In this document: positions 16,647 to 25,059 of the stretch, piece after piece | Layout of the letters: the number at the start of each line of letters is the position of its first letter | Numbering within the stretch: the first letter of the stretch is position 1 | Assembly (NCBI RefSeq): GCF_019195455.1 | Contig: NZ_JAIMBW010000001.1 | Span: forward strand, 868,001 to 932,000 | Length of the DNA stretch: 64,000 bases | Reading direction: 5' to 3' | Source of the DNA: Gymnodinialimonas phycosphaerae | GTDB taxonomy: Bacteria; Pseudomonadota; Alphaproteobacteria; Rhodobacterales; Rhodobacteraceae | The notes under the pieces: model-generated | What the model saw: the letters and a program-made list of their open reading frames with translations, nothing else | Told to the model about the DNA's origin: nothing | The model's database searches: none | Position numbers and translations under genes: made by a program

Positions 16647-17981
16647 ATGACGACTGACCTTGCCAAATTCGCCGAAGACAACGGCGTCAAATACTTCATG
16701 ATCTCTTTCACGGATCTCTTCGGTGGCCAACGCGCCAAACTGGTGCCCGCCCGCGCGATTGCGGGCATGCAGGAAGACGGCGCGGGTTTTGCGGGTTTTG
16801 CCACGTGGCTGGACCTGACGCCTGCGCATCCCGATATGCTTGCCGTGCCAGATCCGGACGCGGTGATAATCCTGCCTTGGAACCGTGAAATTGCCTGGGT
16901 CCCCGCCGATTGCGTCATGGAGGGTGAGCCGGTCGATCAGGCGCCGCGCAACGTATTGCGCAAATTGATCGCTGAGGCGGCCGAAGAAGGCATGCACGTC
17001 AAGACTGGCATCGAGGCCGAGTTCTTTCTTCTGACGCCCGCAGGCGACCAGATCAGCGATAGCTTCGATACCGCAGAAAAGCCCTGCTACGACCAACAAG
17101 CCTTCATGCGCCGCCTCGATGTGATCCGTGAAATCAGCGATCACATGCTGGAGCTGGGATGGAATCCCTACCAGAACGACCACGAGGATGCGAACGGTCA
17201 GTGGGAAATGAACTGGGATTACGACGATGCGTTGAAGACCGCCGACAAGCACTCGTTCTTCAAGTTCATGGCCAAATGCGTCGCGGAAAAGCACGGCTAC
17301 CGGGCGACGTTCATGCCAAAGCCGGTTGAGGGTCTGACGGGCAACGGCTGTCACGCCCATATCTCGGTCTGGGACGCGCCCGGTGCTGACGCCAAAACCA
17401 ACGTCTTCGCGATGGAGCCCAATGACAGCAGCCAAACCGCAGAGCTTGGCCTGTCCGAGAAAGGTCGACACTTTCTTGGCGGCATCATGAAGCACGCCAG
17501 CGCCTTGGCCGCGATCACCAACCCCACCGTCAACAGCTACAAACGAATCAACGCGCCCCGTACCATGTCGGGTGCAACCTGGGCCCCAAACTCGGTGACC
17601 TGGACGGGCAACAACCGCACCCACATGGTCCGTGTGCCGGGTCCCGGCCGGTTTGAGCTGCGCCTTCCCGATGGCGCTGCCAATCCCTACCTGTTGCAAG
17701 CCGTGATCATCGCGGCAGGTCTGTCGGGCGTGCGCTCCCAAGCCGATCCCGGCAAGCGTCACGATATCGACATGTACGCCGATGGCCACAAGGTACGTGG
17801 CGCGCCGAAGTTGCCCCTCAACATGCTCGATGCCTTGCGGGAATACGACAAGGACAAAGGCCTGAAGGCGGCGATGGGCGAAGAATTCAGCGCCGCATTC
17901 CTGAAGATGAAGCATCAGGAATGGGACTCCTACGTGTCGCATTTCAGCCGGTGGGAAAAAGAAAACACGCTCGATATCTGA
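16647..17981 (+). CDS. gmaS: Gamma-glutamylmethylamide synthetase
   Basis: A 444-residue glutamine-synthetase-fold enzyme of the GlnT/GmaS group that ligates methylamine to glutamate with ATP. Visible motifs are ISFTDLFGGQRAKLVPARAI at the N-terminus, the metal-binding GIEAEFFLL near residue 123, NGCHAHISVWD around 232, and RTMSGATWAPNSVTW. Length and N-terminus match GmaS rather than GlnA (about 470 residues). Position after mgsABC and before tmm supports methylamine as substrate. ATG 16647 has AGGGA upstream. Confidence 0.88.
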   Translation: MTTDLAKFAEDNGVKYFMISFTDLFGGQRAKLVPARAIAGMQEDGAGFAGFATWLDLTPAHPDMLAVPDPDAVIILPWNREIAWVPADCVMEGEPVDQAPRNVLRKLIAEAAEEGMHVKTGIEAEFFLLTPAGDQISDSFDTAEKPCYDQQAFMRRLDVIREISDHMLELGWNPYQNDHEDANGQWEMNWDYDDALKTADKHSFFKFMAKCVAEKHGYRATFMPKPVEGLTGNGCHAHISVWDAPGADAKTNVFAMEPNDSSQTAELGLSEKGRHFLGGIMKHASALAAITNPTVNSYKRINAPRTMSGATWAPNSVTWTGNNRTHMVRVPGPGRFELRLPDGAANPYLLQAVIIAAGLSGVRSQADPGKRHDIDMYADGHKVRGAPKLPLNMLDALREYDKDKGLKAAMGEEFSAAFLKMKHQEWDSYVSHFSRWEKENTLDI

Positions 17982-18064
17982 TGCGCCCGTCCGACAGATA
18001 ATTGGAAATTCTGTGGCCAGGCGGACGACCGCTGTGGCCCCTATTAAATTCGAGGAGTCCTGTG

Positions 18065-19399
18065 ATGACCAAACGTATCGCTGTTCTGGGTGCAGGCCCA
18101 TCCGGGCTTGCCCAACTGCGCGCCTTCCAATCCGCCGCGGCCAAGGGGGCGGACATTCCCGAAATCGTCTGTTTCGAGAAGCAATCCAATTGGGGTGGGC
18201 TATGGAACTACACGTGGCGCACGGGGCTGGATCAATACGGAGAGCCGGTCCACGGCTCCATGTATCGGTACCTGTGGTCCAATGGCCCGAAAGAAGGGTT
18301 GGAGTTCGCGGATTATTCGTTCGAAGAGCATTTCGGCAAACAGATCGCCAGCTACCCGCCGCGTGCAGTTCTTTTCGACTATATCGAGGGACGGGTGAAG
18401 AAGGCGGGCGTGCGCGACTGGATTCGGTTCGAGACGGCGGTCAAGGATGTGCAGTTTGACGACGGCCAATTCAAGGTGACCGTCAAGGACCTGCCCGGCG
18501 ACCGGGTGTATTCCGAGCAGTTCGACCATGTAATCTGCTGCACTGGCCACTTCTCCACCCCCAACGTCCCGCAATTCGACGGGTTCGAGAGCTTTCAGGG
18601 TCGCGTCTTGCACGCCCACGATTTTCGCGATGCGGTGGAGTTCAAGGGGCAGGACATCCTGATCATCGGAACCAGTTATTCGGCCGAGGATATCGGCTCG
18701 CAGTGCTGGAAATACGGTGCGAAGAGCATCACCGTCAGCCACCGCACGGCGGCGATGGGCTATGACTGGCCCGACAATTGGGACGAGGTGCCTTTGCTGA
18801 CGAAGCTTGACGGCAAGACGGCGCACTTCAAGGACGGCACGTCGCGCGAGGTCGACGCGGTGATCCTGTGCACCGGGTACCAGCATCATTTCCCCTTCAT
18901 GGCCGACGACCTGCGCCTGCGCACGGCAAATCGGTTGGCAACGGCAGACCTCTACAAGGGCGTGGCCTTCGTGGATAATCCGGCGTTGTTCTACCTCGGC
19001 ATGCAGGACCAGTGGTTCACCTTCAACATGTTCGACGCGCAGGCCTGGTGGGTGCGCGATGTGATCATGGGAAGGATCGCCCTGCCGGATCGCGCGACGA
19101 TGGAGGCCGACGTTGCCGACCGCGTGGCGCGCGAGGATGCGGGCGAGGATGACTATGATGCGATCTGGTATCAGGGCGACTACATCAAGGAATTGATCGC
19201 CGAGACGGACTATCCCAGCTTCGATGTGGAGGGGGCTTGCAAGGCCTTCAAAGCCTGGAAAGGCCACAAGAAGGCGGGCATCATGACGTTCCGCGACAAC
19301 GGCTATAAATCGGTCATTACGGGGACGATGGCCCCCAAGCATCATACGCCGTGGAAGGACGCGCTGGATGACAGCCTGGAGGTCTACCTTCAGAACTGA
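18065..19399 (+). CDS. tmm: Trimethylamine monooxygenase (flavin-containing monooxygenase)
   Basis: A 444-residue FMO that oxidises trimethylamine to TMAO with NADPH and O2. The FAD motif GAGPSG is at residues 9-14, the NADPH motif GTSYSAED near 202-209, and CTGHFSTPN and [10 protein letters not shown] are the FMO signature regions. Its sequence closely resembles roseobacter Tmm ([40 protein letters not shown]). The start is ATG 18065 behind GAGGAG at 18052. It provides substrate for Tdm. The shared cluster motif was not seen in its 83-bp upstream gap. Confidence 0.93.
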   Translation: MTKRIAVLGAGPSGLAQLRAFQSAAAKGADIPEIVCFEKQSNWGGLWNYTWRTGLDQYGEPVHGSMYRYLWSNGPKEGLEFADYSFEEHFGKQIASYPPRAVLFDYIEGRVKKAGVRDWIRFETAVKDVQFDDGQFKVTVKDLPGDRVYSEQFDHVICCTGHFSTPNVPQFDGFESFQGRVLHAHDFRDAVEFKGQDILIIGTSYSAEDIGSQCWKYGAKSITVSHRTAAMGYDWPDNWDEVPLLTKLDGKTAHFKDGTSREVDAVILCTGYQHHFPFMADDLRLRTANRLATADLYKGVAFVDNPALFYLGMQDQWFTFNMFDAQAWWVRDVIMGRIALPDRATMEADVADRVAREDAGEDDYDAIWYQGDYIKELIAETDYPSFDVEGACKAFKAWKGHKKAGIMTFRDNGYKSVITGTMAPKHHTPWKDALDDSLEVYLQN

Positions 19400-19462
19400 A
19401 CCGGAGAAATCCGGGGCTCGAGCCCGGGGGGGGTGCAGGGATTGTGCGGGGGGGCTGTGCAG

Positions 19463-19486
19463 GGTGTGCTCAAGCTTGAGCACACC
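19463..19486. repeat. 24-bp perfect palindrome downstream of tmm
   Basis: Half-site GGTGTGCTCAAG is followed directly by its reverse complement, centred on AAGCTT at 19472-19477. A GNRA-capped hairpin (CCGGA-GAAA-TCCGG, 19401-19414) and a 12-bp palindrome (GGGCTCGAGCCC, 19414-19425) lie just upstream. No U-tract follows. It is in the gap between convergent tmm and the secreted-protein gene; it may be a bidirectional transcript end or an operator. Confidence 0.6.
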
Positions 19487-19545
19487 ACCTAAACACCCGA
19501 AATACAACGAAAACCCGATTTTCGTTTACCTTTTGTTAGCCCTTT

Positions 19546-19977
19546 TCACCCCTGTACGCGCAAGATCACGTGGGTCTCTTGCAGCGCCGCCTTGTCCTTG
19601 AGCGCGACGCTGATGCCATCGGTAAACGTCAACAGATCATAGCTGTCGGGGTGGTTTACGGGCGTGTCCGTGGCCAGCGGTGCGCCCCGGCAGGACGTGA
19701 CCTGAGACACCAGCGCCGCGAAGGCGGCCTGCGCCGCGTCGGAGCGGTAAGCAAACGCCCAGTTGCAGGCCAGCGACCGCGCCCCGCCCAGTTCCAGGAC
19801 GCGGCGGCACGTGGCCAGCGCGCCCGTGTCATCGGTGAAGGCAAAAACCACGTCACCGTCTTCGGGAACCGCCGCCGTGGCCTGTAGTGCCGAGAGGGTT
19901 TGGCAAAAATCCGTGTCGGCATGGACCTGGGCAGTGGCCAGGCCGAAGGCGACCAGGGCAGGAGCGACCCGGATCAT
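19546..19977 (-). CDS. Secreted hypothetical protein, last gene of the tdm operon
   Basis: A 143-residue protein with a Sec signal peptide (MIRVAPALVAFGLATAQVHA, cleavage after ADA/VHA region). The mature part has three cysteines (FCQT, ATCRR, TSCRG) and one more in SLACNWAF, allowing two disulfides in the periplasm. I recognise no family. The start overlaps the stop of the preceding gene by ATGA, so it is translationally coupled as the fourth gene after tdm. Confidence 0.7.
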   Translation of the reverse strand: MIRVAPALVAFGLATAQVHADTDFCQTLSALQATAAVPEDGDVVFAFTDDTGALATCRRVLELGGARSLACNWAFAYRSDAAQAAFAALVSQVTSCRGAPLATDTPVNHPDSYDLLTFTDGISVALKDKAALQETHVILRVQG

Positions 19978-20363
19978 TCCGCGACCAATTGCTCGCCTTC
20001 AAGCACCTCGAACGGGGTTGGCGGGGTCGTGCGGCTGAGCCAGTAGTACTCGTCCATCCAGATCATCACCAACAATCCCTCCCATTCCGTGTCACCGGGC
20101 CAGAGACTTTGGTATTCGTCGTTTTCGGGGTCGACACGCCATTCACCTCGGGTGGTGCGGGCGTCGGGCTGCGCGAATAGCGTCACGCCGTCGGTGCCGA
20201 AATACTGCCGATAAGGTGTCCCTTCCCATAGTCCGACCGCCGTGTTCCCGCTGAGCAGTTGCGTCACCTCTTCGGCGTCCAGTTGCACGGCAACCGGCTG
20301 CGCAAAGGCGGAGGTGCTGAGCATCATCAGCGCGCCTGTCAGAACATGTCTCACGGGTATCAT
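19974..20363 (-). CDS. Secreted hypothetical protein in the tdm operon
   Basis: A 129-residue protein starting at ATG 20363 (MIPVRHVLTGALMMLSTSAFAQP), which gives a clean Sec signal peptide; the longer frame to 20501 covers the haemoglobin gene. The mature part is acidic and rich in Trp and Tyr (TAVGLWEGTPYRQYFG, WEGLLVMIWMDEYYWLSR), suggesting a small beta-rich domain. Function is not recognised. ATGA overlaps on both sides tie it to glbO upstream and the next secreted-protein gene. Confidence 0.7.
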   Translation of the reverse strand: MIPVRHVLTGALMMLSTSAFAQPVAVQLDAEEVTQLLSGNTAVGLWEGTPYRQYFGTDGVTLFAQPDARTTRGEWRVDPENDEYQSLWPGDTEWEGLLVMIWMDEYYWLSRTTPPTPFEVLEGEQLVAE

Positions 20364-20770
20364 CCTTTGGTGTCTCCTCGCCAATCGGGCAGGTCGTTGA
20401 CCAACATCTGAGCGGCCCTGTGCAACGTCACGCGGACCGCCGCAGGAACCTTGTCGTCCAGGCCGCAATCGCAGATCGCGCGGTCCATGGTGTCCAGCCA
20501 CATCTGGGCGTCAGCCTGCCGAATAGGGACATGGGCGTGGATTTCCCGCAGGTCCATGTGACCGTGCTTTTCGAAATAGTAACGCCGCCCGCCAAGGAAG
20601 CCGCAGAGGAAATTGAACTGCTCGGTCCGGGTGTGGTTCAGTCCATGGCCGCGAAAATGGAGCCTGTGCATCTGGTGCAGGGCAGGGTCGCTTTCCAACA
20701 GATCGTAGAAGCGCGTGACCAGCCGGTCGAGCGCCTCTTCTCCGCCGATCTGATCAAGCGCGCCGTCCAT
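20360..20770 (-). CDS. glbO: Group II truncated haemoglobin
   Basis: A 136-residue 2-on-2 globin. Tyr22 (RFYDLLESDP) fits B10, His78 in LREIHAHVPI is the probable proximal F8 histidine, and Trp91 (AQMWLDTMD) is the G8 tryptophan characteristic of group II. The GGRRYYFEKHGH loop is also typical. The ATG directly abuts the tdm stop codon with no intergenic base, so expression is probably coupled to TMAO demethylase. Roles in O2 or NO handling, peroxidase chemistry or iron protection are possible; none is shown by sequence. Confidence 0.82.
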   Translation of the reverse strand: MDGALDQIGGEEALDRLVTRFYDLLESDPALHQMHRLHFRGHGLNHTRTEQFNFLCGFLGGRRYYFEKHGHMDLREIHAHVPIRQADAQMWLDTMDRAICDCGLDDKVPAAVRVTLHRAAQMLVNDLPDWRGDTKG

Positions 20771-23149
20771 CTATGATCGGGGCTTGGTCTTTTGCGGATC
20801 GTAGTGGGCAAAGGGCACGATTTCCGCCGGAATGCGCTTTTGATGACCGTCGAGCTTGCCGATTTCAACCTGCGTTCCGACCGCGTGATGGGCCACGTCC
20901 ACGCGGGCCAGCGCGATGTTCTTGCCCAATATGGGAGAGCGCATGGAGGACGTGACCTCGCCAATCTGTGCGCGCCCGATGTGGATGCAATCGCCGTGGG
21001 TCACGTCGATATTGCTGTCGATATCAAGGCCCACAAGCTTGCGCGCGGGATGCTCTTTGCGGCGGAGCAATGCGTCGCGCCCGATGAAATCATCGGTCTT
21101 GGACTTCAGCGGCACGGTAAAGCCGATCCCGGCCTCGAACGGGTCGGTCTGATCGCTGAAATCGTAGCCTGCAAAGATCAGCCCCGCCTCGATCCGCACC
21201 ATATCAAGCGCTTCAAGACCCATCGGCTTCAGGCCGAAGTCGCGGCCGACGTCCCAGATGGCATTGAAAATCTCTTCGCAATCCTTGGGGTGGCACATGA
21301 CCTCATACCCCAATTCGCCGGTATAGCCGGTGCGGGACACGACGAACGGCGTGCCGCCTTCGTTGTGAAGCCGGGCGGGGGTGTGGCGGAACCAGCCGAG
21401 CTGGTCGAATTCTGGATTGTGCGGCGCGGTCCAGACCAGCTTGCGCAACAGGTCGCGCGAGTTGGGGCCTTGGACGGCGACGTTATGGAGCTGATCGGTA
21501 GAGGAGCGGATGAGCACGCGGAGGCCAAGTTTCTCGGCCTGTTCGCGGATCCATTCGCCGCCGTAGTCGCTGCCGCCGATCCAGCGGAAGTTGTCTTTGC
21601 CAAGCCGGAAGACGGTGCCGTCATCGATCATGCCCCCATGCTCGTAGCACATCGCAGTATAGACGACGCCGCCAACGGCCAGCGTCTTCATGTTACGGGT
21701 GAAGACGTATTGGCAGAGCGCCTCGGCGTCGGGCCCGGTGATCTCGAACTTCCTGAGCGGGCTGAGGTCCATCATCACCACCGCTTCGCGGCAGGCGTGG
21801 TATTCCTCGATCGGGCCCGCCTCGGCGAAGCAATTGGCGAGCCAGTAGCCGTTGTATTCGATGAAGTTACGGGTGTGCTTGGCGAAGCAATCGTGAAAGC
21901 CGGTTTGTTTGGTCATTTTGGGCTCCGCCTCTGGGGTCGCCCGGAAGGCGATGGCGCGTTGGAATTTCTCTTGTCCGCTGTAGGTGCGAACGTGGATGTC
22001 GGTGGGGTTCCAGCCGTTGGCGGCTGTGGTGTCATCGGGGCAGGCGGAGGTGACGCAGACGATATCGGTCAGCGCGCGCAGCAGCACGTAGTCGCCGGGG
22101 CGCGACCACGGCTCATCGCTGTACATGACGCCGTGATCATCAATGGCGGTGTTGAAGAAGAAGTTGATCGCCATCCAGCCCGGGCGGCCCGTGACGTTGA
22201 ACTGCGACAGCGCGGTGTTGAAATTCTCCGAGCAATTGGCGTGGCCCGGATAGCCGATGTCGTCATAGTATTTGGCCGAGCAGGCGAGCGCGAAAGCGTC
22301 GTGGCGTCCGCAGGTGTCCTGGACCACTTCGACCAGCGGCATCATTTCCTGGTCATAGTATTTCGCGTGCAACCCTGGCATCGGGTAGGAATGGCCCATG
22401 AGTGTGCGGGTGGTAGTGACGTCGAGCGCGTGTTCAATGCCGCGGTCCAGCTTGCGGGCGGAGAAGCACTCGAAATCCGTGCATTGACGGCCGTCGACAT
22501 CCTGGATCTGGATGTAGTCACCGGCCTTGACGAAATACGCCTCTGCGGTGGCAGAGTGCACGCGGATATTCTCGATCGGGTCGGCCAGAGGGTCGGGCAG
22601 GGTGTGGCCTTTGTGGGGCTTGATCTTGGCCCGCGTGATCCAGACGGTCAAGGGCGAGGCGGTATCTTGCGCCTCATAATCCATCTGGCCCGAAGGGTTG
22701 GGATGGGGTGCTGCGATGATCGCGATGCCATCGGCCTGCACGGTGAATTCCTCCGCTGTCCCGGCGGGGGTAGTGGCTTCAAACAGGTGAATGGCCTGCA
22801 TGGCGGCGGGATCGATGCCGCGCGTCTCCAGCCCAAGACGGAAGCCGCGCAGAGAGGTGTCGCTGCTGGCCAGAAGCCGCTGCAAACCGCCCGCAGGCGC
22901 GGTGGCCTTGACGTCCAGCAGGTCCGCATGACGGCCCCCGGTGGCGGCGCAGACAAGTTCGCACGGCTGCCCGCCCTCGGTGTTCTCCACCTTGATCTTG
23001 TCGCCCGCCTCGATCGGGATCAGAACCGCACCGCAGCCTTCGACGACATAGCGTTCGGTGCCCGGGGGCAGGGTGAAGACGGACGGCACGAAGCACTTGC
23101 TTGGTTTCGGTGGTCCCTTCACGACTTCGGGGTACTGGTCGTCGAGCAT
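20771..23149 (-). CDS. tdm: Trimethylamine-N-oxide demethylase
   Basis: A 792-residue enzyme converting TMAO to dimethylamine and formaldehyde. It has an N-terminal DUF1989-type metal-binding region with a cysteine-rich centre (QCTDFECFSARKL, VQDTCGRHD, GHANCSENFN) and a C-terminal GcvT-like tetrahydrofolate-binding half from about residue 420, which can trap the formaldehyde. The start is ATG 23149 (MLDDQYPEVVKGPPKPSKCF) behind GAGGT; the frame extends to 23260 but that would bury the shared regulatory motif inside the gene. First gene of a four-gene coupled operon. Confidence 0.9.
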   Translation of the reverse strand: MLDDQYPEVVKGPPKPSKCFVPSVFTLPPGTERYVVEGCGAVLIPIEAGDKIKVENTEGGQPCELVCAATGGRHADLLDVKATAPAGGLQRLLASSDTSLRGFRLGLETRGIDPAAMQAIHLFEATTPAGTAEEFTVQADGIAIIAAPHPNPSGQMDYEAQDTASPLTVWITRAKIKPHKGHTLPDPLADPIENIRVHSATAEAYFVKAGDYIQIQDVDGRQCTDFECFSARKLDRGIEHALDVTTTRTLMGHSYPMPGLHAKYYDQEMMPLVEVVQDTCGRHDAFALACSAKYYDDIGYPGHANCSENFNTALSQFNVTGRPGWMAINFFFNTAIDDHGVMYSDEPWSRPGDYVLLRALTDIVCVTSACPDDTTAANGWNPTDIHVRTYSGQEKFQRAIAFRATPEAEPKMTKQTGFHDCFAKHTRNFIEYNGYWLANCFAEAGPIEEYHACREAVVMMDLSPLRKFEITGPDAEALCQYVFTRNMKTLAVGGVVYTAMCYEHGGMIDDGTVFRLGKDNFRWIGGSDYGGEWIREQAEKLGLRVLIRSSTDQLHNVAVQGPNSRDLLRKLVWTAPHNPEFDQLGWFRHTPARLHNEGGTPFVVSRTGYTGELGYEVMCHPKDCEEIFNAIWDVGRDFGLKPMGLEALDMVRIEAGLIFAGYDFSDQTDPFEAGIGFTVPLKSKTDDFIGRDALLRRKEHPARKLVGLDIDSNIDVTHGDCIHIGRAQIGEVTSSMRSPILGKNIALARVDVAHHAVGTQVEIGKLDGHQKRIPAEIVPFAHYDPQKTKPRS

Positions 23150-23174
23150 ACAGACCTCATGTGCAACCTGTGTG

Positions 23175-23188
23175 TTGCCTAAGCGGAA
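23175..23188 (-). promoter_or_regulatory. Cluster motif upstream of tdm
   Basis: On the minus strand it reads TTCCGCTTAGGCAA after AAATT, 26 bp before the chosen tdm start. Distance and orientation mirror the amt copy. Its presence supports the start at 23149 over 23260. Confidence 0.45.
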
Positions 23189-23312
23189 AATTTCTTTAAC
23201 TGTAAGAAAAGATGAAGACGGATCAATATCAAACTTCGGCGCAGACAGCCGCAGGTGCACAAAAACCGCGCTTTGCCGTGAACAACTGGCATCTTACATC
23301 GGGAGGGCGCCT

Positions 23313-24155
23313 TTGGCCTCATTAATGCTAGGCCTTCTGGGCGCGTTCTCTTGGGCGGTGCACGACCTGTGCGTGCGCAAGGTCAGCGCGACACAGGGCG
23401 CGTTCCCACCGCTGGTCTCGGTTCTCGTCCTTGGAAGCCTCGTGGCGTTGCCCCTGACGCTGATCTGGGCAGAGCCTGCCACGGCCCCGCCCGGGGCCTA
23501 CTGGCGCGCCATCGCGGCGGGGGTGTTCTACGCTGTGGCAGGGGTCGGCCTCTACAAGGCATTGGGCATCGGGCCCGTGCGTCTCGTGGCCCCGATCATC
23601 GGCGCCTATCCGATCGTGTCGATGGGGTTGGCGGCGTATTCAGGCAGCCCCTTGACCATCGTTCATTGGCTTGCCGTTTTTGTCGTCATCGGCGGTGTCG
23701 CCTTTATTGCCATCAGCAGTGACGAGGGCGCGTCGGATGGCGACAAGGCGCAAGCGATTGGCTGGTCACTTCTTTCCGGCCCCGGCTTCGCGATTGCCTT
23801 CGCATTGAGCCAATCCGCGACGATGCTGGCGGATGAATGGACCATGCTGATGCCGATGCGCATCGCGGCCATCGCCGCGACCCTTTTGCTGGCATTGGCG
23901 TTGCGGGAAGGCTTGTTGCCGCAACGCAAGTCCTTGTGGATCTTTCTGATCATGGGGACGCTGGATGTCATTGCCATCGTTTCCGTCTCGGCCGCGGGCA
24001 GCTTTGCGTATCCGGAGTTCGCCGCCGTGGCGGCATCGACCTTCGGGCTTATCACAGTCGTCCTTGCGACGATCTTTCTGGGCGAACGGTTGCGAGCACC
24101 ACAATGGACGGCGGTGGTGGCGGTCTTTGCCGCCATCGGGTCGCTGGGGCTCTAG
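23313..24155 (+). CDS. EamA/DMT-family membrane transporter
   Basis: A 280-residue membrane protein with two EamA repeats and about 9-10 hydrophobic segments (GAFSWAVHDLCVRKVSA at the start, IGPVRLVAPIIGAYPIVSMGLA in repeat one, TIFLGERLRAPQWTAVVAVFAAIGSLGL at the end). The proposed start is TTG 23313, 5 nt after GGGAGGG (23301-23307); ATG 23325 is in frame but 17 nt away from that site. It is divergent from tdm and probably shares its regulatory gap. Substrate unknown; export of an amine or C1-related metabolite would fit the context. Confidence 0.82.
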   Translation: MASLMLGLLGAFSWAVHDLCVRKVSATQGAFPPLVSVLVLGSLVALPLTLIWAEPATAPPGAYWRAIAAGVFYAVAGVGLYKALGIGPVRLVAPIIGAYPIVSMGLAAYSGSPLTIVHWLAVFVVIGGVAFIAISSDEGASDGDKAQAIGWSLLSGPGFAIAFALSQSATMLADEWTMLMPMRIAAIAATLLLALALREGLLPQRKSLWIFLIMGTLDVIAIVSVSAAGSFAYPEFAAVAASTFGLITVVLATIFLGERLRAPQWTAVVAVFAAIGSLGL

Positions 24156-25027
24156 ATCCAGCCTGCCGCGCGCTGGCGTTGATGGGCCACAGTTGCATTG
24201 CGCATGAGGATCGCAACAGTCACTGGCCCGACGCCTCCGGGCACCGGCGTAACCCAGCCCGCGACTTGCGATACGGGCCCTGTCGCCACATCGCCGACGA
24301 TCCGCGTCTCACCATCCACATCAATCTGGTTGATGCCGATGTCGATGACCGCCGCCCCCGGCTTGATCATGTCCGCGCCAACCAGATGCGCCTTGCCCAC
24401 GGCGACCACCACGACATCCGCGCGACGGGAATGCATCGCGACCGAGCGTGTCATGTGGTGGCACACAGTCACCGTGGCACCTTCCGCCATCAGCATCATC
24501 GCCGCCGGTTTGCCGACGATTTCCGAATGCCCGATCATCACGACCTCCAGCCCCTCCATCGTCAGGCCCGTGGCCCGGATCAATTCCACCGCCGCCGAGG
24601 CGGTACACGGCGCCAGTGCCACGTCGTTGTAGACGATATTTCCGATGGAGGCCGGGTTCATGCCCTCCACATCTTTCAGGGGATGGATAGCCGATTGCAG
24701 GGAGCGCACGTTGATATGTGCGGGAATGGGCCGTTGCAGGATGATGCCCAGAACGCTCGGGTCATCGTTCATGGCCTGAATGCGGGCCTTGGCCTCTTCC
24801 GGTGTGGTATCGGCAGGCCAGATCTGTTCGTCGAAGGGGATCCCGGCCGCCTCGGCCGCCCGCTTCTGGTTGCGGATGTAGACGGCGACCTCGGGGATGT
24901 CGCCAATGGCGATGGAGACGAGCGTGCCGATCGCAGGATGGTCGCCCACGTAGGCCCGCACGTCGGACAGGATGCGGTCCCGCACCGGTGCACCCCGCAA
25001 CACCATGTGATCAGCGACGTCTTTCAT
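24152..25027 (-). CDS. folD: Methylenetetrahydrofolate dehydrogenase / methenyltetrahydrofolate cyclohydrolase
   Basis: A 291-residue bifunctional FolD that oxidises 5,10-methylene-THF to 10-formyl-THF. Motifs are the catalytic YIRNQKRAAEAAGI (Tyr-x3-Lys), LQRPIPAHI and the NADP-binding IGHSEIVGKPAA and CHHMTR. The start is ATG 25027 behind AGGGA; the open frame continues upstream into fhs. It is 32 bp downstream of fhs on the same strand. Together they link methylene-THF from Mgd, Dmm and Tdm to formate and ATP. The stop overlaps the convergent transporter by 4 bp. Confidence 0.92.
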   Translation of the reverse strand: MKDVADHMVLRGAPVRDRILSDVRAYVGDHPAIGTLVSIAIGDIPEVAVYIRNQKRAAEAAGIPFDEQIWPADTTPEEAKARIQAMNDDPSVLGIILQRPIPAHINVRSLQSAIHPLKDVEGMNPASIGNIVYNDVALAPCTASAAVELIRATGLTMEGLEVVMIGHSEIVGKPAAMMLMAEGATVTVCHHMTRSVAMHSRRADVVVVAVGKAHLVGADMIKPGAAVIDIGINQIDVDGETRIVGDVATGPVSQVAGWVTPVPGGVGPVTVAILMRNATVAHQRQRAAGWI

Positions 25028-25059
25028 CGTGTATTCCCTGTCGTTCAGGTGCTGTCCGT

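Noticed and set aside
16647..17981. Ordinary glutamine synthetase
   Set aside because: Length, N-terminus and neighbours fit GmaS rather than GlnA.
17982..18064. A copy of the cluster motif before tmm
   Set aside because: The nearest candidates (around TTCCAATTATC on the minus strand and AATTCTGTGG on the plus strand) miss the GGcAA half, so tmm was not counted; it may be read from the mgs-gmaS transcript.
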